From Desulfonatronum sp. (lineage in GTDB: Bacteria > Desulfobacterota > Desulfovibrionia > Desulfovibrionales > Desulfonatronaceae), in NCBI GenBank assembly GCA_007127655.1, contig SKYX01000097.1:1-5284 (forward strand): a stretch of 5,284 nucleotides of DNA, written 5' to 3'. This document shows, in pieces, positions 1 to 5,281 of the stretch. How positions within the stretch are numbered: position 1 is the stretch's first letter; each line of letters starts with the position of its first letter. The notes under the pieces are model-generated. The model was given only the letters and a program-made list of their open reading frames with translations. It searched no databases and had not been told where the DNA came from. A program made the translations under genes and the position numbers.

Positions 1-1
1 G

Positions 2-253
2 CGAGGGTTCGAGGGGACATTCCGCGCCCTGACCTACGGCAGCGCTCCGATGGTGTTGACGCTGATTCCGTTCGTCGGCCCCTTGGTGGGAGCGATCTGG
101 TCCCTTGTCGTCACCTTTTTGGGCTACAAATACATCCATCGGACCACAACGGCCAAGGTCATTTTGGCCATGTTGCTCCCCTTAATTCCGTTCATTCTTC
201 TGCTGGCCATCGTCATGAGCATGGCCCAACGCAGTGGGGCGCCGGTTTTCTGA
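2..253 (+). CDS. Yip1-family integral membrane protein, C-terminal part (5' end outside window)
   Basis: The frame is open from the left edge and ends at TGA 251-253, leaving 83 residues of a longer protein. The visible part starts with a segment of the form F-E-G-T-F-R-A-L-T-Y-G-S-A-P, followed by two hydrophobic stretches. The first is about residues 18-40 and contains IPFVGPLVGAIWSLV; the second is about 55-78. A short polar link reading Y-I-H-R-T-T-T-A-K joins them. This pattern (Y-x-S-A-P, then a I-P-x-x-G-x-x-x-x-x-I-W membrane helix, then H-x-T-T-x-K) is typical of the last part of bacterial Yip1-domain proteins. These are multi-spanning inner-membrane proteins of poorly defined role. 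An ATG at 50 is internal to the domain and is unlikely to be the true start. The next gene follows 37 bases later on the same strand, so co-transcription is likely. Family assignment is fairly sure; function is not known. Confidence 0.78.
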   Translation, partial: RGFEGTFRALTYGSAPMVLTLIPFVGPLVGAIWSLVVTFLGYKYIHRTTTAKVILAMLLPLIPFILLLAIVMSMAQRSGAPVF

Positions 254-290
254 CCAACGCCGCAACCGAGACAACGGAGAATTTGTCGAC

Positions 291-626
291 ATGCTCTCTT
301 GGCTGAAACATATTTGGTCAAATTACCGGGATTCCCAGGAAATTTTCAAGCAAACCAAACCGGAGGCATTACTGGACCTTTCACGTGAAGTCCGGGCCTT
401 GGCCTCGGCGGTGAATCGCTTTTGCGTCAATGAGCCGCAGCTTCGGACCCGCCTGATGAAAGTGGAACGGGAAATGCAAATGCTCGAGGAAATCATCGAG
501 CGCCCGAACTTTCGGCTTGTCACTCCTGAAAAACGGCTCCAGTTACGGGAGAATCTGATTGAATCTCGCGAACACTTGCTCGAAGCCGTCAAGGAGGCTC
601 CCACGGCCTCTTCCTTGCCTCAATAG
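291..626 (+). CDS. Small helical/coiled-coil protein of unknown function
   Basis: A 111-residue protein that I do not recognise. It is soluble-looking, with no signal peptide or membrane segment, and is very rich in Glu, Arg and Leu. Residues about 24-43 can form one amphipathic helix. Residues about 50-70 (R-x-x-L-M-K-V-E-R-E-M-Q-M-L-E-E-I-I-E) and about 79-103 look like two helices of coiled-coil type, separated by a Pro-Asn break at 72-73. The tail is short and Ala/Ser/Pro-rich. There is one Cys, at residue 45. I chose ATG 291 because GGAG at 276-279 lies 11 bases upstream. An in-frame GTG at 234 would add 19 mostly polar residues, but it overlaps the Yip1 gene and has no ribosome binding site. 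Its position between a Yip1 protein and a lipoprotein hints at a cell-envelope role or a structural partner, which is inference only. Confidence 0.75.
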   Translation: MLSWLKHIWSNYRDSQEIFKQTKPEALLDLSREVRALASAVNRFCVNEPQLRTRLMKVEREMQMLEEIIERPNFRLVTPEKRLQLRENLIESREHLLEAVKEAPTASSLPQ

Positions 627-654
627 CCGATTTTTCCAAGGAGAAGCCACGACC

Positions 655-1365
655 ATGCGCAAACGAAACGGACTCGGCTTTTGGATACTGCTATTGGCCT
701 TGGGCTTTTCAATGCTCACCGGATGCGACATGGTCCGGCAAACAGGGGAATATGTCGGAGTAATCGGAAACTACTGGGAACCCCGCATCGGTCCCCAGGA
801 AGTGACTACTGACGCCCCAATTTTTCGCGGGCCACCCATCATCTCGATTTATCCCAAGAATACCCCGGCCGCCCCGATATCCGCCATTTTCTACCCCATG
901 CAGGTCACCCAGCCCACGGACAGCCCCATCGTTCTTGGTCGGGCACTGGGCCGAATTTTCTGGCAAACCTGGAGCCAGGCCGCGGTCTTTCCTTCCTTTG
1001 TCTTTGAGGAGAACACGACGTGGCCGGGGTTGACCAGAGCGCTGGCCAGGGCCAGGGCCCTGGACGTGGACCTGATCGTTCGCGGAGAAATCCCCTACTT
1101 TCTCAGCGGCGGCTCACGAGGAACGACCAGCATCAGCCTGCGCCTGGAAATCTACGAGGTGGAAGGCGGCCAGCGGATCTGGATCATGGAACATGCCGGC
1201 CATATGGAACCCCAACCCCGCCGGGACTACATCATCGCCCACCACACCCGCCGCCTCCCGGAAGAGCCGGTTTCCTCCATCATGACCATCCTGGCCTGCG
1301 ACCTGGCCATGAACGTCGGCCAGTGGAACAACAGCTGGGAGGCCTATCCGGCTTGTCCGTGGTAA
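655..1365 (+). CDS. Putative lipoprotein of unknown function (possible CsgG/LpoB/TolB-N-like fold)
   Basis: A 236-residue exported lipoprotein. The N-terminus has basic residues 2-4, a hydrophobic core at about 7-20 and a lipobox L-T-G-C at 21-24, so Cys24 should be lipidated after signal peptidase II cleavage. Residue +2 is Asp25. In E. coli this signal favours inner-membrane retention, though the rule may not hold in this lineage. The mature part begins with a Pro-rich stretch (about 43-90). It continues with an alpha/beta-looking segment: an A-L-A-R-A-R-A-L-D-V-D-L-I-V-R-G-E-I run at 129-146, then S-I-S-L-R-L-E-I-Y-E-V near 159-169 and a G-G-Q-R-I-W strand. That order (helix, 'aDlivxGei', 'lrleiydv..G..iW') resembles small periplasmic lipoproteins of the CsgG/LpoB type, but this is fold-level resemblance only. 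Two further Cys (215, 234) lie near the C-terminus. AAGGAG at 638-643 sits 11 bases before ATG 655. An in-frame ATG at 559 overlaps the previous gene and would bury the signal peptide, so it was rejected. Confidence 0.82.
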   Translation: MRKRNGLGFWILLLALGFSMLTGCDMVRQTGEYVGVIGNYWEPRIGPQEVTTDAPIFRGPPIISIYPKNTPAAPISAIFYPMQVTQPTDSPIVLGRALGRIFWQTWSQAAVFPSFVFEENTTWPGLTRALARARALDVDLIVRGEIPYFLSGGSRGTTSISLRLEIYEVEGGQRIWIMEHAGHMEPQPRRDYIIAHHTRRLPEEPVSSIMTILACDLAMNVGQWNNSWEAYPACPW

Positions 1366-1469
1366 AAGCAAAGTTCGGGCGCATGACCCGTTAATGGTTG
1401 GTCGCTGCTGAAAGATCGCGCTGAATTCTACGTCTTGGCATCCGCACTGTTTGCGCATATGTTCCCCGG
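1366..1469. other. Intergenic gap between the envelope cluster and the suhB-secG operon
   Basis: A gap of 104 bases with no credible gene. Its left part has a weak CGGG/CCCG inverted repeat (about 1377-1391) with a 4-pair stem and no T-run, too weak to call a terminator. Its right end carries the promoter candidate listed separately. In the suhB reading frame there is a TGA at 1422-1424 and no ATG, GTG or TTG between it and 1470. Confidence 0.7.
1435..1463 (+). promoter_or_regulatory. Candidate sigma70-type promoter for suhB operon
   Basis: TTGGCA (1435-1440) matches the -35 consensus at 5 of 6 positions. TATGTT (1458-1463) matches the -10 consensus at 4 of 6. The spacer is exactly 17 bases. 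Transcription would start about 7 bases after the -10 box, at about 1470, which is the suhB start codon itself. The placement in the only gap over 100 bases and before a tight gene series supports it. Seen by eye only; no score was computed. Confidence 0.5.
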
Positions 1470-2270
1470 ATGACCGACCACGCCTCCCTTCTTCCAAAAA
1501 CCATCGACATTGTCCGCGAAGCCGGAGACCTGCTGATGCGGTACTGGCACGCTCCGAGGGAAATCCGCCACAAAGGGCGGATTGATCTGGTCACCACCGC
1601 GGATCTGGCCCTGGAAAAACTGCTCAAGGAGCGTCTGGGCGCCCTGCTCCCTGAGGCCGATTTTCTGGCCGAGGAGTCGGCCTCCGCAGCGGACCTGGGT
1701 AAAAGACTGAACGGTCCCACCTGGATCATCGATCCCCTGGACGGCACCACCAATTTCGCCCACGGGTTTCCCTTCGTGGCCATCTCCGTGGCGCTGTGGG
1801 ACGAGGGCGACGTCCAGCTCGGCTTGGTCCACTTACCAGTGTTCCACGAACTCTTCCACGCCGCCAAGGGACAAGGCACCCACCTCAACGGCGTTCCGGT
1901 CCAGGTCTCCAGCGTCCCGGACCTGGAAAACTCGCTCGTGGCTACGGGCTTCCCCTACTCCGTCCGGGAGCAATTGCCGCCGATTCTGGGATGGATGGAA
2001 ACCATGCTCAGCCTGACGCAGGGGATCCGGCGGCCCGGCTCCGCGGCCAGCGACCTGGCCTATGTCGCGTGCGGCCGTTTCGACGCGTTCTATGAGATCA
2101 ATCTCAAACCGTGGGACATGGCCGCGGGATGGCTGCTGGTTCGCGAGGCCGGAGGACTGGTCACCCGGATGGACGGTTCAGCGTTCGACCTGCACGTCCC
2201 ATCCATCCTGGCCAGCAATACCAAGGTCCATGCGGGGATGGTCGAGGCCCTGGGCCGGACCGACGGCTGA
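1470..2270 (+). CDS. suhB: Inositol monophosphatase family protein (SuhB-like)
   Basis: A 266-residue Mg-dependent phosphatase of the IMPase family, the usual length for SuhB (about 267 in E. coli). It should hydrolyse inositol 1-phosphate or related sugar and polyol phosphates in the cytoplasm. Metal-site motifs are all present: F-L-A-E-E-S at 65-70, the family signature W-I-I-D-P-L-D-G-T-T-N-F at 85-96 (Asp88, Asp91), and K-P-W-D-M-A-A-G at 213-220 (Asp216). R-R-P-G-S-A-A-S-D-L-A-Y at 187-198 and R-E-A-G-G at 225-229 are also typical. ATG 1470 is the first possible start after an in-frame TGA at 1422, and it places the first helix (D-I-V-R-E-A-G-D) where the family has it. No Shine-Dalgarno sequence is visible, and a -10 box ends 6 bases upstream, so the message may be leaderless. 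Family members also act on other substrates (HisN, CysQ, FBPase-like), so the true substrate is open. In E. coli, SuhB also joins Nus factors in rRNA antitermination; whether that applies here is unknown. Confidence 0.92.
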   Translation: MTDHASLLPKTIDIVREAGDLLMRYWHAPREIRHKGRIDLVTTADLALEKLLKERLGALLPEADFLAEESASAADLGKRLNGPTWIIDPLDGTTNFAHGFPFVAISVALWDEGDVQLGLVHLPVFHELFHAAKGQGTHLNGVPVQVSSVPDLENSLVATGFPYSVREQLPPILGWMETMLSLTQGIRRPGSAASDLAYVACGRFDAFYEINLKPWDMAAGWLLVREAGGLVTRMDGSAFDLHVPSILASNTKVHAGMVEALGRTDG

Positions 2271-2300
2271 TCCCCGCCTACCAAGGATGAACCGACCGCC

Positions 2301-2792
2301 GTGTCCCGTGTCTTTCTGCTCTCCCGCGACGATCTGCCGGATGCCGCGGCGTTGGAAGCCGAGCATTTCCCCGCGCCGTGGTCCCTGGGGCAATTCCAAA
2401 GAGGGCATGCCCAGGGCACGTGCCGTGTGCATGGAATTCGTCTTGAGGTCGTATTGATCGGCTATATCAGCTGCCAAATTTTCCCCCCGGAGATGGAAAT
2501 TTTAAATATGGCCGTTCGCCAGGACTTCCGGGGATGCGGCCTGGGACGGGCGCTGGTGGCCGCGGCCCTGGAAGACGGTGCAGCCCTGAGAATCGATGCC
2601 TGCCACCTGGAGGTGGACGAAACCAACCTTGCCGCCGTACACCTTTACACGGCCCTCGGTTTTACACGCATCGGACGCCGCCGGAATTACTACCAGCACC
2701 CGGACGGAGCGAGAGACGCCATTTTGATGCAGTGCGATCCGCGATGCCTCGCGCCAATTCGTGGCCCAAAAGAAATATTCCGCCAATGTTAG
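2301..2792 (+). CDS. rimI: RimI-like GNAT acetyltransferase (ribosomal protein bS18 N-alpha-acetyltransferase)
   Basis: A 163-residue GNAT-fold enzyme. RimI transfers acetyl from acetyl-CoA to the N-terminal amine of ribosomal protein S18. The N-terminus has the usual A-A-L-E-A-E-H-F-P-A-P-W-S segment (16-28). Strand M-E-I-L-N-M-A-V (65-72) leads into the acetyl-CoA loop R-G-C-G-L-G (77-82, the R/Q-x-x-G-x-G/A motif). L-E-V-D-E-T-N (103-109) carries the likely catalytic Glu104. L-Y-T-A-L-G-F at 115-121 supplies the expected Tyr116, followed by R-R-R-N-Y-Y (126-131). Two differences stand out. The family's usual Arg after L-E-V is Asp106. The protein also runs about 15 residues past the 148 of E. 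coli RimI, with Cys145, Cys149 and a terminal Cys163. The start is GTG 2301, the only start codon in frame after the suhB stop; AAGGA at 2283-2287 is 13 bases upstream, rather far. It follows suhB by 30 bases and precedes pgk by 40. Confidence 0.88.
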   Translation: MSRVFLLSRDDLPDAAALEAEHFPAPWSLGQFQRGHAQGTCRVHGIRLEVVLIGYISCQIFPPEMEILNMAVRQDFRGCGLGRALVAAALEDGAALRIDACHLEVDETNLAAVHLYTALGFTRIGRRRNYYQHPDGARDAILMQCDPRCLAPIRGPKEIFRQC

Positions 2793-2820
2793 ATGACAAC
2801 CGCCCTGTAGCACTCCAGCC

Positions 2821-2826
2821 AGGAGG
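2821..2826 (+). promoter_or_regulatory. Strong Shine-Dalgarno site of pgk
   Basis: AGGAGG, a full match to the anti-Shine-Dalgarno core, ends 6 bases before the pgk ATG and fixes the start. It is the best ribosome binding site in the window. The first 40 or so bases of the coding region that follows are unusually AT-rich for this DNA, which fits efficient initiation of a highly expressed enzyme. Confidence 0.8.
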
Positions 2827-2832
2827 AGAACC

Positions 2833-4020
2833 ATGAGTATTACGTATTTAAAGGACGTGGATGTTCGAAATAAACGCCTGTTGGTCCGCGTGGACTACAA
2901 CGTGCCCATGGACCAAGGCACCATCAAGGAGGACACCCGCATCCGGGCCAGCCTGCCGACCCTGAAGCTGGCCCTGGAACGCGGAGCTTCGCTGGTGCTC
3001 TGCTCCCACATGGGGCGTCCCAAGGGTCAGGTCGTACCGGAACTGAGTCTGCGGCCCATTGCCCAGCGCCTTTCAGAATTGCTGGGAATGGACGTGGCCA
3101 TGGCCTCGGACTGCGTCGGCCCCGAGGTGGAGGCCATGACCAAGGCCCTTGAGCCGGGTCAGGTCCTGTTGTTGGAAAATCTGCGCTTTCATGCCGGGGA
3201 AACCAAGAACGATCCGGATTTCAGCGCCCAACTGGCCAAGCTGGGGGACGTTTTCGTCAGCGACGCCTTTGGCACGGCCCACCGGGCCCACGCTTCCAAC
3301 GTCGGCGTGACCAAACTGATTCCGGTCTGCTGCGCGGGATTGTTGATGCAAAAGGAATGGGAGTACCTGGGCCAGGCCCTGGCCGATCCCAAGCGCCCTT
3401 TCGTGGCGGTGTCCGGAGGGGCCAAGGTCTCCGGCAAACTGGAGCTGTTGAACAACCTGTTGGATAAGGTGGATCGAATGATCATTGGCGGGGCCATGGC
3501 CAACACCTTTATCAAGGCTCAAGGGTTCAGCGTGGGCTCTTCCCTGGTGGAGGACGATCTTCTGGACACGGCCCGGGCCGTCCTGACCAAAGCCCAAGAG
3601 CGTGGAACAGCGCTCTACCTTCCCGTGGACTTTGTCTACGCCGACGGTCTCAAGTCCGAAAAGGCCGACGGGGTTTGCCCGTACCAGAACATTCCTGCGG
3701 ATAAAATGGTCCTGGATATCGGCCCTGCGACTCAAGCGCTGTTCGCGGAAGTTCTATCCGGGGCCGGAACCGTGGTTTGGAACGGTCCCATGGGTGCGTT
3801 CGAGAACCCAGCCTTTGCTTCCGGCTCCATGCACATGGCAACGGCCGTGGCCGAGTCCTCGGTAAGCATCGTCGGCGGCGGCGACACGGACGCCATGCTC
3901 CACGCCTCGGGCATGGCGGACAAGGTCAGCTTCATCTCCACCGGGGGCGGAGCTTTTCTGGAATTCATGGAAGGCAAGGATCTCCCGGCCTTCAAAGCCC
4001 TCAAGGAGTGCGCCGCATGA
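2833..4020 (+). CDS. pgk: Phosphoglycerate kinase
   Basis: A complete 395-residue phosphoglycerate kinase, the normal bacterial length. It catalyses 1,3-bisphosphoglycerate + ADP to 3-phosphoglycerate + ATP in the cytosol, reversible in gluconeogenesis. The N-domain (3-PG binding) shows R-V-D-Y-N-V-P-M at 19-26, R-I-R-A-S-L-P-T at 36-43, C-S-H-M-G-R-P-K-G at 57-65, L-L-E-N-L-R-F-H at 113-120, and D-A-F-G-T-A-H-R-A-H at 144-153. The C-domain (nucleotide binding) shows S-G-G-A-K-V-S-G-K at 194-202, I-I-G-G-A-M-A-N-T-F at 217-226, W-N-G-P-M-G-A-F-E at 316-324, G-G-G-D-T at 348-352, and S-T-G-G-G-A at 369-374. No key residue is missing. ATG 2833 is set by AGGAGG 6 bases upstream. The stop TGA overlaps the tpiA ATG, so the two glycolytic enzymes are probably translationally coupled. 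Identity is essentially certain. Confidence 0.98.
   Translation: MSITYLKDVDVRNKRLLVRVDYNVPMDQGTIKEDTRIRASLPTLKLALERGASLVLCSHMGRPKGQVVPELSLRPIAQRLSELLGMDVAMASDCVGPEVEAMTKALEPGQVLLLENLRFHAGETKNDPDFSAQLAKLGDVFVSDAFGTAHRAHASNVGVTKLIPVCCAGLLMQKEWEYLGQALADPKRPFVAVSGGAKVSGKLELLNNLLDKVDRMIIGGAMANTFIKAQGFSVGSSLVEDDLLDTARAVLTKAQERGTALYLPVDFVYADGLKSEKADGVCPYQNIPADKMVLDIGPATQALFAEVLSGAGTVVWNGPMGAFENPAFASGSMHMATAVAESSVSIVGGGDTDAMLHASGMADKVSFISTGGGAFLEFMEGKDLPAFKALKECAA
4003..4020 (+). promoter_or_regulatory. pgk-tpiA ATGA overlap with internal Shine-Dalgarno
   Basis: AAGGAG at 4003-4008 lies inside the last pgk codons, 8 bases before the tpiA ATG (4017-4019). That ATG shares its last two bases with the pgk stop TGA (4018-4020). 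This arrangement is a standard one for translational coupling and sets the tpiA start. Confidence 0.8.
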
Positions 4021-4790
4021 GCACGACCCCCAAAATGTTAATTGCCGGAAACTGGAAAATGTACAAAACTGAAGCCCAGGCCGTGGAGCTGGCCGCCGGC
4101 TTGGCCGCCGGCTTCCGGGACGCCTTGCCCGAAAACCGAGAAGTCCTGCTGCTACCGCCCTTCACCGCGCTCAAGGCCGTGGCCGAAACCATCCGCGGGC
4201 AAGAACGACTGTTCCTTGGCGGGCAGAATTTTTATCCGTCCACTGAAGGTGCTTTTACCGGAGAAGTCGCCCCCTTCATGCTCGCGGATGCTGGATGCAC
4301 CCATGCTCTGGTCGGCCACTCCGAAAGACGCCACGTGCTCAAGGAATCCGACCGGTTCATCGCCCAAAAGACCGCCTTCGGCCTGCAGGCCGGGCTGCAC
4401 ATAATTCTGTGTATCGGCGAAACCCTGGACCAACGCACCCACGGCAGCGTGGAAAACGTGCTCAAGGGGCAACTGCGGCTGGGATTGGCCGATGTGGACA
4501 AGGACGGCGTGACTCCGGACCGGTTGACCATCGCCTACGAGCCGGTCTGGGCCATCGGCACGGGCAAGGTGGCCCAGGCCGAGGACATCCTCGCGGCCCA
4601 CGACCTTGTCCGCAAAACCCTGGAGGAGTTTTTCCCTCGCTGTGGCGGCGAAATTCGCATTCTCTACGGCGGCAGCGCCAAGCCGGACAACGCCGGAACG
4701 ATTCTCAGCCTTGACAATGTGAACGGCGTACTGGTAGGAGGCGCAAGTTTGCAGGTCGACAGCTTCACGGCCATTGCCGCGGCTGCCTGA
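4017..4790 (+). CDS. tpiA: Triose-phosphate isomerase
   Basis: A 257-residue TIM-barrel enzyme of normal length, interconverting dihydroxyacetone phosphate and glyceraldehyde 3-phosphate in the cytosol. The full active site is visible: G-N-W-K-M-Y at 11-16 (Asn12, Lys14), G-A-F-T-G-E at 78-83, L-V-G-H-S-E-R-R at 98-105 (electrophile His101), and A-Y-E-P-V-W-A-I-G-T-G at 173-183. The last holds the general base Glu175 and the flexible loop 6. Phosphate-binding Y-G-G-S at 217-220 and V-G-G-A-S-L at 240-245 follow. The frame is open for 80 codons upstream inside pgk, but homology begins only at ATG 4017, which has AAGGAG 8 bases before it, so the longer reading is an artefact. A perfect 12-base tandem repeat (4091-4114) gives two L-A-A-G units in the first helix. 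secG starts 21 bases after the stop. Confidence 0.98.
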   Translation: MSTTPKMLIAGNWKMYKTEAQAVELAAGLAAGFRDALPENREVLLLPPFTALKAVAETIRGQERLFLGGQNFYPSTEGAFTGEVAPFMLADAGCTHALVGHSERRHVLKESDRFIAQKTAFGLQAGLHIILCIGETLDQRTHGSVENVLKGQLRLGLADVDKDGVTPDRLTIAYEPVWAIGTGKVAQAEDILAAHDLVRKTLEEFFPRCGGEIRILYGGSAKPDNAGTILSLDNVNGVLVGGASLQVDSFTAIAAAA

Positions 4791-4811
4791 AATATCGTAA
4801 GGAGTATCGTT

Positions 4812-5177
4812 TTGAGCACACTGATCATCACCATTCACGTCTTGGCCTGTATCTCCCTCGTCATTCTCATATTGCTGCAATCCGGCAAGGAAGGCATGGG
4901 CGTCATCTTCGGCGGAGGAAGCAGTTCCGTCTTCGGTAGTAGCGGTGCCGGTGGGCTGCTCAAGAAGCTGACCATCAGCGTGGCCAGCATTTTCATCATC
5001 ACCTCCCTGAGCTTTACCTATATGAGCGGCCAGCGCATCGCCGAAGAGTCCGTGATCCTTGACTTCCCGGCTGATTTGCAGCAAGCTCCCTCCGTTCCGG
5101 GCAGCATTGAGGAACAAATTTCGATCCCCGCGGAATCTCCCAACGCAACTCCGCAATCACGGACCGAAACGCAGTAA
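4812..5177 (+). CDS. secG: Protein-export membrane protein SecG
   Basis: A 121-residue subunit of the SecYEG protein-conducting channel in the inner membrane, where it helps SecA-driven export. Two membrane helices are clear, about 3-22 and 53-71. The family hallmark lies between them: L-L-Q-S-G-K-E-G-M-G (21-30) followed by F-G-G-G-S-S-S-V-F-G-S-S-G-A-G (33-47). After helix 2 there is a hydrophilic tail of about 50 residues rich in Pro, Ser, Glu and Gln with no recognisable domain. It is longer than the tail in minimal SecG proteins. The start is TTG 4812: AAGGAG at 4799-4804 is 7 bases upstream, and the next in-frame ATG (residue 29) would remove the first helix. The gene shares a reading frame with tpiA, 21 bases after its stop, and is probably translated from the same message. 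Confidence 0.95.
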   Translation: MSTLIITIHVLACISLVILILLQSGKEGMGVIFGGGSSSVFGSSGAGGLLKKLTISVASIFIITSLSFTYMSGQRIAEESVILDFPADLQQAPSVPGSIEEQISIPAESPNATPQSRTETQ

Positions 5178-5194
5178 TTTCAAGCAAATATAAC

Positions 5195-5281
5195 GCCGAA
5201 GTGGTGGAACTGGTAGACACGCCATCTTGAGGGGGTGGTGAGGGAAACCTCGTGGGGGTTCGAGTCCCCCCTTCGGCACCA
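5195..5281 (+). tRNA. tRNA-Leu (anticodon GAG), CCA encoded
   Basis: An 87-base class II tRNA. The acceptor stem GCCGAAG (5195-5201) pairs with CTTCGGC (5271-5277), followed by discriminator A5278 and a genomically encoded CCA (5279-5281). The D stem GTG/CAC is 5204-5206 with 5218-5220. The anticodon stem CCATC/GGTGG is 5222-5226 with 5234-5238 (one T-G pair). The loop is TTGAGGG with anticodon GAG at 5229-5231, reading CUC and CUU. The long variable arm GAGG-GAAA-CCTC (5240-5251) is characteristic of Leu and Ser tRNAs. The T arm is GGGGG/CCCCC around TTCGAGT (5254-5270). It begins 17 bases after the secG stop, with no terminator seen in between. Confidence 0.97.

Noticed and set aside
234..290. 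GTG 234 as the start of the coiled-coil protein
   Set aside because: No ribosome binding site and it overlaps the Yip1 gene; ATG 291 has GGAG upstream.
1052..1063. Perfect 12-base palindrome CCAGGGCCCTGG
   Set aside because: It lies within the lipoprotein coding region in a GGCCAG-rich Ala/Arg/Leu stretch; best explained by codon composition.
1377..1391. CGGG/CCCG hairpin as a terminator after the lipoprotein gene
   Set aside because: Only 4 pairs and no T-run follows.
1436..1454. Sigma54-type promoter (TGGCA ... TTTGC) upstream of suhB
   Set aside because: The GG to GC distance is 14 bases rather than the required 10, so the sigma70 reading is better.
3073..3735. Open reading frame of 220 codons on the - strand opposite pgk
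   Set aside because: Shadow of pgk codon bias; no domain or ribosome binding site that would support it.
3777..4016. 80-codon in-frame extension of tpiA into pgk, as if a longer protein
   Set aside because: The residues are His/Arg/Gly-rich frame-shadow sequence, while TIM-barrel homology and a Shine-Dalgarno site place the start at 4017.
4788..4814. tpiA and secG share a frame, separated by a single TGA with no other stop; the same holds for suhB and rimI (TGA 2268-2270). Considered read-through or selenocysteine.
   Set aside because: Both upstream proteins end at the normal family length, the downstream genes have their own start signals, and no selenocysteine-insertion hairpin is evident.
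4152..5156. Open reading frame of 334 codons on the - strand opposite tpiA and secG
   Set aside because: It lies entirely opposite two certain genes, shows no recognisable domain, and such antisense frames are common in GC-rich coding DNA.
5189..5194. TATAAC as a -10 box for the tRNA
   Set aside because: It abuts the first tRNA base, so RNA would start inside the acceptor stem.
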